From positions 50,427 to 114,426 of the forward strand of contig WNNJ02001862.1 of assembly GCA_012934845.2 (NCBI GenBank): 64,000 nt of DNA, read 5' to 3'. Numbering within the stretch: the stretch's first letter is position 1; every line of letters starts with the position of its first letter. Of the stretch, positions 11,879-22,465 are shown piece by piece. The notes under the pieces are model-generated. The model searched no databases, was not told the DNA's origin, and was given only the letters and a program-made list of their open reading frames with translations. The position numbers were made by a program, and so were the translations under genes. Source of the stretch: Pomphorhynchus laevis (lineage: Eukaryota > Acanthocephala > Palaeacanthocephala > Echinorhynchida > Pomphorhynchidae).

Positions 11879-12308
11879 ATTGCAACCAATTTGCTATCAG
11901 GCAGCCCCAGCGCAACATCAATTCATTTCAAGTCAACCAAATATTTTACTATCAGCTGCGAATCCAAATGTGCTTGCTACCGCTGCAGGTTCCATATTGG
12001 ATTTGGCGATTCAAAACAGTAATTCGCCTGCGATTTGTCAAGCGGCACAGATAAGTCTTATCGAGGCAGCCGTAGCTGCAAATCGGGGCTTAAGCGTACC
12101 ACAAGCGACTACGCTCTATGCAGAACATTTCAACCAGCCGATAAGTATATCACCATCTGGTTTACATCAACAATTCGCTTGGCCATCGACTGTGACACAT
12201 GCTGGTTCGCATCCTTATGCTACAAGCAATGGACTACTTAATAATGGAATAGCAGCAGCACATCAATTGCAGTATCCAACAACGATTTATGATCGTACTG
12301 CAATTTAA
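11879..12308 (+). CDS. Terminal exon, probably of the RBM24/38-like gene
   Basis: An open frame of about 140 codons ends at TAA 12306-12308, with a polyadenylation signal AATAAA at 12316-12321. G+C is visibly higher than in the flanks. The protein is rich in Ala, Gln, Ser and Asn with no folded-domain motif (stretches such as LIEAAVAANRG and HPYATSNGLLNN), like the low-complexity C-termini of RBM24/38 proteins. An acceptor AG at 11877-11878 lets the exon join the RRM exon in phase, giving a Leu codon at the join; an alternative acceptor at 11899-11900 has a better polypyrimidine tract but a different phase. Coding status is likely; assignment to the RBM24/38 gene is inferred from position, strand, phase and composition. 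Confidence 0.6.
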
Positions 12309-12315
12309 TTTGTAT

Positions 12316-12321
12316 AATAAA
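12316..12321 (+). promoter_or_regulatory. Polyadenylation signal after terminal exon
   Basis: AATAAA lies eight bases after the stop codon of the terminal exon, in the orientation of the gene. The motif is frequent by chance in such AT-rich DNA, so the support is positional. Confidence 0.4.
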
Positions 12322-12473
12322 AATTTATTCTGTTTTTGCTTATTCAAATTAATCCTTTTAATTAATCCTATTAATAGTGTTCCTATTAATACTGTAATTA
12401 TATTTACATCTAACTACAATTGTATCTTAATTATTTGTGATTTAAATTACAACTTAAACTTTGAAATTTATAA

Positions 12474-12849
12474 TAATTACAGGAGAGAATGAAAAAGATT
12501 ATGTTATTAAAATTCTAATAATAAATAAATTTAAAATCATTAGCGGAAACTTGTTATGGGTGGATACTAAATAATATACTTTGCATAAGAATATAATACT
12601 AGATAATCAAATTTCATCAGAGGAAATACATCATTAGCACGTGTTTGGTCCCACTGCTATGTTGGGTTGAGGTATAGCGGCCGAAACTATAAATTACAAT
12701 TAGGAGAGAGTGAAAAAGATTATTTTATTAAAATTCTAATTTTCGATAACGACTGTAATCATCATCATGAACAAAATTGCATTACAAAAATTGAATTAAA
12801 TTTTTGTAATATTAATAAAATAATCTTTTTAACTCTCTCCTAATTGTAA
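12474..12849 (+). mobile_element. MITE with TTACAATTAGGAGAG ends around a tail-family copy
   Basis: A short element lies at 12694-12849: its inverted ends start TTACAATTAGGAGAG and continue through a shared AAGATTATTTTATTAA stretch, with about 75 bp between arms. A related left end occurs at 12474-12525. Between them (about 12530-12690) is a copy of the dispersed PLE-tail core with the Cys-free, GC-richer hairpin. No coding capacity. Confidence 0.6.
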
Positions 12850-12869
12850 ATAATCCTAATGAGTAAACA

Positions 12870-14365
12870 ATCAATTTATAATGAATAATATATTAAATCA
12901 ATTCAGCTAATTGAGTCTACGTATGGATAGCGTAGCAGTTGGATATCATATCATAACTAGATAGCATAACTGGATAGCATAGCAGTTCTTCGTGATGACC
13001 TTTAATCCTTATTCTGATACAACGTCTGTTATATATTAGTCAATTTATAAAAATGACTTTTATTTTAATATTCAATTTATTATTTTAACTTGATTTAAAT
13101 TATAAAAGATCTTATAACAATTATTTATTATTTTAGAATAATATACATTAGATAATCAAATTTCATTAGAGAAAATACATCATTAGCATGTATTTGGCCC
13201 CGCTGCAATGTTGAGTCGAGGAATAAGGTCCGAAACCAGATAACATAGCAATTCTTCATGATGACCTATAATCCTTATTCTTATACATCGTATATTATTT
13301 ATTATACAATTCATAAATATTGACTTTTATTTTAAATTTCGATTTTAAATTTTAACTTGATATAAATATAAGTTGTATAACATATTATAACAATTATTTG
13401 TAAAAATTGTTTCTAAACGTAAATCACTACGCTCATATGTTTCGTTTACATTTAAATCATTATAATTTACCTCTTTGATCAGTATAAAAGGTTATTATTA
13501 ACTTTATTATTAAAGTTAATATATATTTTTATTAAATATATAATTTTTTTAATTTTATTTTTAATTTTATTTTTATCTAAGAATAAAGATATAAGATAAA
13601 TTATAGTATTCTGATACAACGTCTGTTATTTATTAGTCAATTCGTAAAAATGATTTTTATTTTAAATTTCAATTTTTTATTTTAACTTATTTAAATAATA
13701 GAAAATCTAAAAACAATTATTTATTTTATTATTTAATTATTAAATTTTGATTTAGCATTATTATGTTTTGTTTATTTAATAATTATATTAAATACGTAGA
13801 CTCATTTAGCTGATTTGGTTATTTAATCCTTATTCTGATACAACGTCTGTTATTTATTAGTCAATTCATAAAAATGACTTTTATTTTAATATTCAATTTT
13901 AGATTTTTACTTGATGTAAGTACAAAGAATAAAATAGTCATCAAAATTCCAAATTATTCTAAATTATTCCAAATTATTCTAATATTTTGTATTAGAATAA
14001 GATACTATATAATCAAATCTCATCCGAGGAAGTACATCTAATCAAAAGAAATAAGGCCTTAGCATGTATTTGGCCCCGCTGTTATGTTGGGTAGAGGAGT
14101 TCGGAGCCGAAACGTGATAGCATAGCAGTTCCTCCCGATGACCCCTAATTCTTATTCTGATACAACGTCTGTTATTTATTAGTCAATTCATAAAAATTGA
14201 TTTTTATTTTCAATTTCAACTTTAAATTTGACTTGATATAAATTATAAAAAATCTTAAAACAATTATTTGTTTTATTATTTAATTATTAAATTTTGAGTT
14301 GGCATTATTATGTTTTGTTTATTTTATAATTATATTAAATAAGTAAACTCAATTAGTTGATTTGA
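12870..14365 (+). repeat. Run of dispersed PLE-tail copies
   Basis: At least four partial copies in the plus orientation. The GC-richer core is recognisable at about 12940-13000, 13181-13290 and 14051-14160; the terminal motif with GTAGACTCA and GCTGAT is near 13795-13815 and, more decayed, 14335-14360. Between cores the repeats share a phrase containing ACGTCTGTTATTTATTAGTC. No gene is seen in the remaining bases. Confidence 0.75.
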
Positions 14366-14949
14366 TTAATTGCAGTTGAAAAGTTTAACACAATAAATAT
14401 TAATAATAACAATAAAAATATAATTTTGATTTAAAAATTGATTCAAAAATTAAATTTTGATTTAGCATTATTATGTGCGTAATTAAAACTGCAATGCATT
14501 GTTGTTAATGCTAAGTTGTGATTTACCTTGCATTGTCTGTTATTTATTAGTAAATTCATAAAAAGTGACTTATAATGTTATAACAATTATTTATAATTAT
14601 TTATTATCAAATACAAAGTATATTATTTATTATCCAGAATTAATACTAAAATAGCGTTTTATACCAGTATTACTTTCAATTACTTTACAATTTTTTTTAA
14701 ATAATGAATAATATTTCTTTACTTATATTTAATGAAATATAGATAACGAATTGTAAATTTTATTATTTTTATTATTACTTAATCTATATATATACTTTTT
14801 TGATATCATTTTCTTTAATTCTTTATTTTCAATTAATTCTAGATTATGAGTACATGTTTATTTATTTTATCAAAATTAAAACTTTTGCAATTGAATTCTG
14901 TTTCTAGAATGCTTCTAATATCATCTTTATATATCGCTTTCATTTTCCT
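14366..14949. other. AT-rich spacer, no gene seen
   Basis: Short scraps of the dispersed tail family (around 14525-14560 and 14600-14640) in otherwise AT-rich DNA. The minus frame of the neighbouring retroelement fragment is closed here. Nothing else can be supported. Confidence 0.5.
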
Positions 14950-15460
14950 TCAATAATTACAATTTTTTCGTCCTAATGGCGGTAACAACTTATACCTTAT
15001 TTTAGGAATATATTTACTTAAATCTGACCCTATTATTTCTTTACTTTTAGAATTATTTAAAAGTCCGGCTATATTTATGTTATCTATACATTTATTAATG
15101 AAGTTTATGGTTAATGTATATTTTCTATTGTTATTATTAACATTTATTGTATGATTATAGTATTTTGTATTACAATAACTGTCTATTATACAACTTAGCC
15201 TATCATAGTCGTTAATTAATTTTTGATTTATTGAGCATATAATATCTTTAGAAAAACTTCTTATATTTACATAAATATCTTTTAGCTTATTATCACTTAA
15301 AAGTTGTTTTAATATTTCTAATTGTTCATTTATATACATATCTTTTTTAATATTTTTAACTCTATTTTTCCTATTCCTTTTATCACCATGACTTCTTGGT
15401 TTGCGTTTAGCCTGACAGTTTTTAATGTCATGTCCTATTAATCTCCTATGCTTATGAAAT
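14950..15460 (-). pseudogene. Retroelement N-terminal fragment, PLE-like or allied
   Basis: A minus-strand open frame of about 170 codons, AT-rich and Asn/Ile/Lys-rich. It runs through a basic stretch (KRKPRSHGDKRNRKN), a helical region, and ends with YIPKIRYKLLPPLGRKNCNY. A motif of the P-x-(V/I)-x-Y-K-L-x-P-P-(I/L)-G kind occurs, as I recall, upstream of the catalytic domain in a family of invertebrate reverse transcriptases related to PLEs. The internal Met at residue 339 from the right end of the frame is not necessarily the start, since the frame is open upstream to about 15460. A second, more decayed copy lies at 15630-15970. Function and family are uncertain. Confidence 0.4.
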
Positions 15461-16139
15461 ATAGTTTGATAGAATATTTATCAAACTCAAAGGAATTGTG
15501 CCAAACATTTGACTTGATGTTGTTCGCTGAACAACAACATCAAGTTATCAGTATAACATTATCATCAATTTGAATTTATTATTTATTAATAAATTTGTTA
15601 ATTTATTATTTATTTTATTTTTAAATTTATTAATATTTTTAACTCTATTTTCCCTATTCCTTTTATCACCATGACTCATGATTTATGATTTATTAATAAT
15701 AAATAATTTTTTAATAATTTATTATTAACATTTATTGTCCGATTAGATTAATATTACAATAATTGTCTATCATACAACTTGACCTATCATTGTCTTCAAT
15801 TAAAATTTAATTTATTGAACAAATGATTTCTTTAGAAAAACCTATACTTAAATAAGGATCTTTTACCTTATTATCTCTTAAAAGTTGTTAGTATATTTCT
15901 AGTTGCTCATATAAATACATATCTTTTTTAATATTTTTAACTCTATTTTTGTTATTCCTAATATTTTAACTTCTTGGTTAATTTAATTAATTAATTAATC
16001 TTTAATTAATTAATCTTTTATTTATTAAACATTGATTGTAAAATATTCTAAAAATATAAATATTTTTATCTTAAAAGAATTCATAATCCAGTATTTTTGA
16101 ACCGATTAATGGGTAATAAACCATATATTATTATGATAT
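15461..16139 (-). repeat. Second, decayed copy of the N-terminal fragment
   Basis: From about 15630 to 15970 the sequence repeats the neighbouring fragment with many changes: the phrase around 15340-15390 recurs at 15625-15680 and at 15920-15970. Frames are closed. The rest is AT-rich with no gene. Confidence 0.6.
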
Positions 16140-16635
16140 ATTAATATGATAGGTCATCACGAGTAATCGCCATGTTATCCGAATTCAGCCCCTATTCTTC
16201 GGCCCAACATAGCAGAAATATTTTTTATATTTATAGTTTTAAGAAAAAGAAAGAATTAATTAAACTTCATTGAAAATGAAAGGAAAATAATTAAAATGTC
16301 GTTTCAATAATACAGTTTTAGTATTTCTGACAGAGATTACATTACCGGGAAAATAATAACTTGTCAGTAGAGCAAATCAGATAACTGAGTCTACGTATTT
16401 TATACTCGATATAAATCAAAATAAAGATAAATAATAAATAATTATATAAGATTTTATACAATTTATATTTATATCAAGTTAAAAAAATGAAATTGAAAAT
16501 AAAAGTAAATTTTTATCAATAAATAATAGACGTTGTATAATAATAAGGATTGAAGGTCATTAGGAGGAACTACTACGTAGTTCTTAATGCTACTACTACT
16601 GCATCAACCCCATATTCCTCGACCGGCATAGTATA
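16140..16635 (-). repeat. PLE-tail copies, minus orientation
   Basis: Core sequence at 16145-16215 and 16540-16635 and the terminal motif (reverse complement, CTGAGTCTACGTAT) at 16383-16396. The second core is interrupted at about 16636 by a separate 400-bp insert and resumes near 17046. Confidence 0.7.
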
Positions 16636-16976
16636 TTTATATGTAGTATATATAAATAATTGTGCCTTATATAAAGAATAACTAGAAGGTCCACACACGC
16701 AACAAGCCAGTAAAAACGCTTCTGCACCTGAGTTTCGTATAGCATCGTGAGGAATTGCTGGTGTCTTTATAGTTATCACAAAAGCAGTCGAAACGTACCC
16801 TAACCACTTCATCCGACTGACGATGACTGCTGGGTGGTTAGGAACGTCTCGGAGTGATACATTAGACTGATGGAGCTGATGATCGGAGTCCAGTTATTTA
16901 GCAGCAAATTTGGATTAAAAATCAATCGTAGCCAGCTTTGGCTCCTGGACCACAGTTTCAAGCGATTTTTCGCAAT

Positions 16977-17045
<69 letters not shown>
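16636..17045. mobile_element. 400-bp insert with (AT)n tail inside a tail-family copy
   Basis: The dispersed repeat is recognisable on both sides (to about 16635 and again from 17046), so this piece is an insertion. Its body (16640-16978) is far richer in G+C than the surroundings and ends in a perfect dinucleotide run (16979-17036). A single-copy body followed by a simple-sequence tail is the layout of SINEs or truncated LINEs of the CR1/RTE kind. The minus strand has a 70-codon open frame (about 16680-16895) with no motif I recognise. Neither a tRNA-type box B nor a reverse-transcriptase motif was seen. Confidence 0.55.
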
Positions 17046-18300
17046 TAGTATGTATTTCATCTGATGAAATTTAATTATTTAGTGCACCTTATTATAATAT
17101 AAAGCATATTGATTATTATCCATAAAAAATTTGCGCTTAATAGTTTAAACAAATTTTTAATAATATTTTGCTGATATTATTTTTGAAAATTTTGCTTAAT
17201 AGTTTAAATTTAGTTTTAATATTATTGTGTTGATTTGTATATTGTAAACTGAAAATTAGCAGAAAATAATGTCGTACCAAGAATACAAATTTTATTTTAA
17301 AATTATAAGAAAAACTCATAAAACTTTGTGATAAGGATCATGTAAAAACTTGAAACGCGTTTATAATAATTTCTGTCATTATAATGAATCAAAAAATGTG
17401 GCTAATATTTACAGTAAGCCACTGATTATCAACCACTGTGCGGCGAATTTGTTAATGTGATTGAATACGATAACTGGTATGACGCGAATAACTTGTAAAC
17501 GAATGGAAGTAATAATATTTTAAATAAAAAATGTAAACGGAAATAGAAAATATTAAATTTTTGTGATGGGTTCCACAGAAATTTGAAGAGCTTAATAGTG
17601 TAACGCCTAAAATGGCTATTATTAATAATAATAATAAATATTATAAATATTATAATATTATATTATAATATTATATTATTATATTATATAAATATTAACG
17701 TAGATTCATTTCTACATTACAAGAAAAAAATTCATTAAACTTGCCTGAAAATTAGCAGAAAATAATGTCGTACCAAGAATACAAATTTTATTTTGTATAT
17801 TGTAAAATTATAAGTAAAACTCATAAAACTTTGAGATAAGGATCATTTTTAAATGCAATTCAATTTTCATGAATTAACTAATAAATAACATGCGATGCAT
17901 CAGAATAAGGATTAGAAGTCACCAGGAGGAACTGATATACTATCAAGTTTAGTCCCATGTTCCTCTAGCCAACATAGCAGCGGTTCCAAATACATGCTAA
18001 TATCGTATTTTCTTTAATTAAATTTGATTATCAAGTATCTTATTCTAATACAAACTATATTATTTATTATCTGTAAAAATTTCCATTTAAAGTTTAAATT
18101 TATTTTGGTAATATTTTGATTTTAAAGTTCAGTCATTCAACAAATGACGGTAATTTTCGATCGTCAATTTTAAAATGTCTGAAGTGACTAACAAAATGGT
18201 CATGAATCACTGTGATCATCTAATTTGAGTTCAAATAGATTAAACCGTGCAATTTCAAACATGATCACATTATTTCGGAGGTTTCTGATATGCCTCTAAT
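17046..18300 (-). repeat. Permuted PLE-tail repeat block (right copy)
   Basis: The reverse complement of modules A (17085-17530) and B (17700-18295) of the block at 560-1590. In a plain inverted repeat B would come before A here; the observed order fits a source with tandem or circularly permuted modules. The short minus open frame at 17137-17319 reads the end of the reverse-transcriptase thumb and is not a gene. Confidence 0.7.
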
Positions 18301-18800
18301 ATTAAAGCGCAGCTTTAATAATAAAGGTTCACGAAAATAATGTAGGATAACTATATATGAGTATGTTTTTAAATACATTATATTTTATATTTACTCTTTT
18401 ATCTTTTATATGCTAAGCAGTTACGATATATGTACGTATACACTTTGTATATGACAACGAAGGATATACATATCTTAGAAACATCGGAATCTTTGCGCTA
18501 TGCAGGGATATAAATTATATATTCATATATCGTATTTGGCCTTTACTGCTGAACAAAAGCTTTTTTATGAAAGCAATTTAAAATGCAATTGTAAGTGTCT
18601 AGTTACCTTTAGAATGTCATAATATTCGTTTGTTCTCACATCATTTGTTGAATTTATTTCTGTTATATAACTGTAAAAGATAGTTGCTCGGTAATCAACG
18701 TAGTTTTTCTATTACAGTAAGTTTTTAACTGAAGTAGAAAGAAATAAAAGATTTATAAAAGTTAGGATATAAAAAACGGTTGTTATTAGAAAACCAAAGG
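18301..18800. other. AT-rich spacer, no gene seen
   Basis: No coding motif, no repeat shared with the rest of the window was noticed in this interval. Confidence 0.5.
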
Positions 18801-18804
18801 AGGA

Positions 18805-19220
18805 AAATTTTATTTGATATTTCGCTAACCTCCGTTATCATCTTCAGAAAAGATGTAATTTTCTGAAGATGTTAACAGAAATTAGCGAAATATCAATAAA
18901 AAATTTCCTCCTTTCTTTGATCCATCTCCAATAATTCTTTATCAATAATGGATCATTATCAACTAATTAAAATAAAATTTTATTATTAAAAAATAATAAT
19001 ATTTTTATTATTTTTCTTTGATCCATCTCCAATAATTCTTTATCGATAATGGATCATTATCAACCATTAAAAAATATTATAAAAACATTAGAAATATTTA
19101 ATCATTGTAATTTCAGAAAAATTTTGAAGATGCTAACAGAAGATAGCGAAATATCAAAAATAATGTATTCTTTCCTTTGATCCAGCTCCAATAATTCTTT
19201 ATAAATAATGGATCATTATC
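18805..19220. ncRNA. Hammerhead-like repeats, left cluster
   Basis: Three copies: one minus (about 18813-18847) facing one plus (18861-18894), and another plus (19122-19155). The common layout is CTGAAGA, a 6-bp stem with arms like GCTAAC and GTTAGC around a 4-base loop, then GAAA and TATC. This matches the hammerhead ribozyme core CUGANGA, stem II, GAAA, and a minimal stem III ending UA-UC with C as the cleavage base. PLEs are known to carry such minimal hammerheads near their ends. Stem I is not obvious in these copies, and some have stem II mismatches, so activity is doubtful. Each copy is followed by a shared phrase containing GATCCAGCTCC and AATAATGGATCATTATC. Confidence 0.45.
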
Positions 19221-19683
19221 AACTATTTAAAATTTATAAAATCTTATATAATTATTTATTATTTATCTTTACTTTTGATTTATGTTTATAAATTCTATCG
19301 TTATATAAATATTAATTCTTTAAAATCTTATATAATTATTTATTATTTATCGTTATTGTTGATTTATATTTATAAATTCTATCCTTATATAAATAAAAAA
19401 AGAAAAGAAATAATTTCTTTTTTGTTAAAGCAAGAAATTATATTATTTTAATTGCAATAAAATGATGCATTAATTTAATGCAATTAAAATAAACAAGCTT
19501 TTCTCTTTTGTAAATTATTTTAAAATATTTTCGGGTTTCCCTTTCTTGAGCGACACAACATTTAACAAAGTGATACAACTTTGTTTTTTTGAGATAACTT
19601 TTTGTGTCGCTAAAGAAGGGGGAATCGAAATTTGTTTAGTTTTATTATAATCAATTGAAATTAATTTGAAATTTAAAATATAT
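19221..19683. other. AT-rich spacer with short duplications
   Basis: A 60-bp phrase starting AATCTTATATAATTATTT is repeated at 19246 and 19323. No coding motif was recognised. Confidence 0.5.
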
Positions 19684-19990
19684 TTAATGCTGACTCATAT
19701 ATATAATGACGCAAACGATAATTGATGATCTGTTGAAATTAAATGATAAATTATTCTCTTTCGTTGAGAGATCGCATTCTAAACAAGAAATTTTATAAAC
19801 AACTCTATCATTATCATGTTTGAGTTTCTTTTTCAAAATTTTGTGTAACTTCGGTATTTTACTATTATACAAAACAATATTTAAAGTATTTAATGTTTTA
19901 TTGTTTGAAACAAATCTTTTGAAATTAATATTTCAAAAATTATTTATAAATGGTAATCGATGTATTTCTTTTCTCGTTTTGGGACAAAAA
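19684..19990 (-). pseudogene. Penelope-like element fragment, GIY-YIG linker and start
   Basis: Read on the minus strand the frame passes from LPFINNF through LHKILKKKLKHDNDR into VVYKISCLECD. A basic linker followed by (V/G)-V-Y-K-I-x-C-x-x-C is the hallmark of the start of the GIY-YIG endonuclease domain in Penelope-like elements, which use it to nick target DNA. The frame is lost shortly after the Cys pair, and the reverse-transcriptase part is not found immediately upstream. It is surrounded by hammerhead-like repeats, which fits a PLE end. It is a decayed fragment, about 100 codons. Confidence 0.7.
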
Positions 19991-20339
19991 CAACTTGTTT
20001 ATCCTTCTCGGTACTTTTGTAGAAAGCCCTAATATAATTCTAATTATCTTAAATAATAAGATAATTAGAATTAATTTTTCTAGTACTTTTAATTATTATT
20101 TTTTTATATTTTTCTATTTTTTTTCAATTCTTTTTTGAATGAAAATATAATGGTAATTATTTTTGTTTTGTTTCTAAACTATTTTGAATCACTCTATTTT
20201 TTATTACGTTTTGTGTACCTTCAAAAGTTGCCGAGATCGTGTCAAAAATGAAAGCAAACAGTGAAAGCAGCTGCTTATAGCTAATAACAACAGCACCTGC
20301 CCGAAGCAAATGGCGGCGATCGTTTTGAACTTTTTTTAT

Positions 20340-20740
20340 TACATAATAATTTTCTGAAGATGCTAACAGAAATTAACGAAATATCAAAAATAATTTCCTC
20401 TTTTCTTAGATCCAGCTCCAATAATTATTTATCAATAATGGATCATTATCAACTATTTTAAAAACCAATGTAAATAAAGAAAAAATTTATTTTGTATTGA
20501 AAAAAATACATATTTCATTGTATCTTACCCAGTAGACTTATTATAAATAAAACTAATGAATTATTGAAGCTGGATCATAGAAAGAAAGAAACTTTTATTT
20601 GATATTTCGCTAAGTTCTATCAGCATTTTCAGACAAGTACAGTAATTTTCTGAAGATGCTAACAGAAGTTAGCGAAATATAAATAAAAATTCCCCCTTTG
20701 TGGATCCAGCTCCAATAATTATTTATCAATAATGGATCAT
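20340..20740. ncRNA. Hammerhead-like repeats, right cluster
   Basis: Copies at 20351-20385 (+), about 20594-20630 (-) and 20650-20680 (+). The last has the best core: CTGAAGA, perfect stem arms GCTAAC and GTTAGC with loop AGAA, then GAAA. As in the left cluster, plus and minus copies alternate and the shared GATCCAGCTCC phrase follows the plus copies. The position beside the PLE endonuclease fragment at 19684-19990 supports a PLE origin. Confidence 0.45.
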
Positions 20741-21060
20741 CAAATCAGCTAACTGAGTCTACGTATTTAATATAATTATAAACTAAACAAAACATAATAA
20801 TGCTAAATCAAAAAGTAATAATTAAATAATAAAATTAATAATTGTTTTTAGATTTTCTATAATTTAAATCAACTTAAAATAAAAAATTGAAATTTAAAAT
20901 AAACGTCATTTTTATGAATTGACTAATAAATAACAGACGTTGTTATTGATCAAGATTTTAAAATAAATGTCAATTTTTATGAATTAACTAATCAATAACA
21001 GACGATGTATTAGAATAAATAACAGACGACGTATAAGAATTTTAAGCAACATAAAATAAC
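20741..21060 (-). repeat. PLE-tail copy, minus orientation
   Basis: Begins with the terminal motif in reverse (CTGAGTCTACGTATT, near 20754) and continues through the body to an ACAGACG phrase at 20930-20940 with two further short repeats of that phrase to 21040. The GC-richer hairpin core is missing. Confidence 0.65.
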
Positions 21061-22465
21061 GAAGTGACAAATAACGGAATTTATTAAAATAATAAATTGT
21101 GTTGAAAAGTTATAAATTGGCGCAAGTTAGTTGCGAACAGGACAATTGTAGCCATATCTTTATGATGTTAACAGTTCAGTAAACGAAATTTTGATTATGT
21201 GAATATTTTAAATACCAGGAAACTTGTTTCGCTCCATTAAATTTACAAATTTAACAATGATATGGGTATTTTTAATACATTTTAAGATGAAATACACTTG
21301 AGAAAATCATCAAGCATGCGCGGAAAATGTGCTCTAAATATTTCTGTATTTTGATTGATAATGGATCATTATTGAAATTATTAATGATCAAAATTATTAT
21401 CAACTATTAAAAAAAGTAAACTCTTACATATTATGCAAATCATTAATGGTGTTTATCCGGGTTTAAAAGCTTTTACGTGCTCAAATTAGGGACTCCTATG
21501 AACTTTTGCAAGTAGAGAATACATCAGCAATTGAAAATTTTAAGTAGTTTTTAAATAATTAAATCCTAGAATACTACATTATCTACATTATTAATGAGTC
21601 TCTACAACCTTCTACATTATCAATAAGACTTTTGATGCATAATGATATTAAATCGAAACTACATTGAGTAGATATCATAAGTCTACTAATGAAAAAAGCT
21701 TATTGTTTATATCATTTTTGCCTAAGGGTTTTCTAAATAACTTATATAGCCAGTATCAAAATTTTACTAGATTTTACTAGTAAAATTAGTAATGATTTTA
21801 CTAATTTACTAATGATTTTTACTAATAAAGACAGCATCTCAGTAGAGATGCTGTCTTACAAAAAAAATAATTAATTTTAATTAAGTTTGAGTTAATTTAT
21901 TATTTATTTAGAAATGAATAAAAATGAATAGCAGAGAAAAATCATATTCTTTAATTCAGATTTCTATAATTTAGTATTTTTTACGGTCGTATAAAAGACT
22001 AAGTTCGATTCCTTCTTATAGTTTCTTATCAATCAAATTAATGTTGTGAATTAAATTAATTTAATTAAATTAAATTAATCAATTAGATTAATGGAACATT
22101 AATCTAATTAGATTATATTTTATATTATTTTCATTGTATTTTAATGAAGTTTATAAATTTTTTAATTAATTAATTTTATAATTAAATTTATTTTTATTAT
22201 TATAATCTTTAAAAGTGATGACCTTAAAAAAGTTTGAGAAATAATTAACATACAATTTCAGTTCAAGATTTTCTTTTCCGCTCGCTTAGCTCGGGGAAAA
22301 TCTTGTTTATTATTAATATTAATATTATTAATATTAATATTAATATATTGAAAATAACGACGTAAATAACTAACATACAGAAAACTGATTACAACTCGCA
22401 CACATTACCAAGAACTAACGGACGATACATATTCCTTTCAATTATATAGTTTATATCCTCAATTA
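21061..22465. other. Spacer, no gene seen
   Basis: AT-rich sequence without a conserved coding motif. A hairpin with 11-bp arms (CAAGATTTTC and its complement) lies at 22264-22306. Another short inverted pair, GCATCTC and GAGATGC, is at 21834-21853. These could be local foldbacks; no function is evident. Confidence 0.5.

Noticed and set aside
16809-17064. Open frames on both strands across the (AT)n run
   Set aside because: They are Ile-Tyr repeats produced by the dinucleotide run, not genes.
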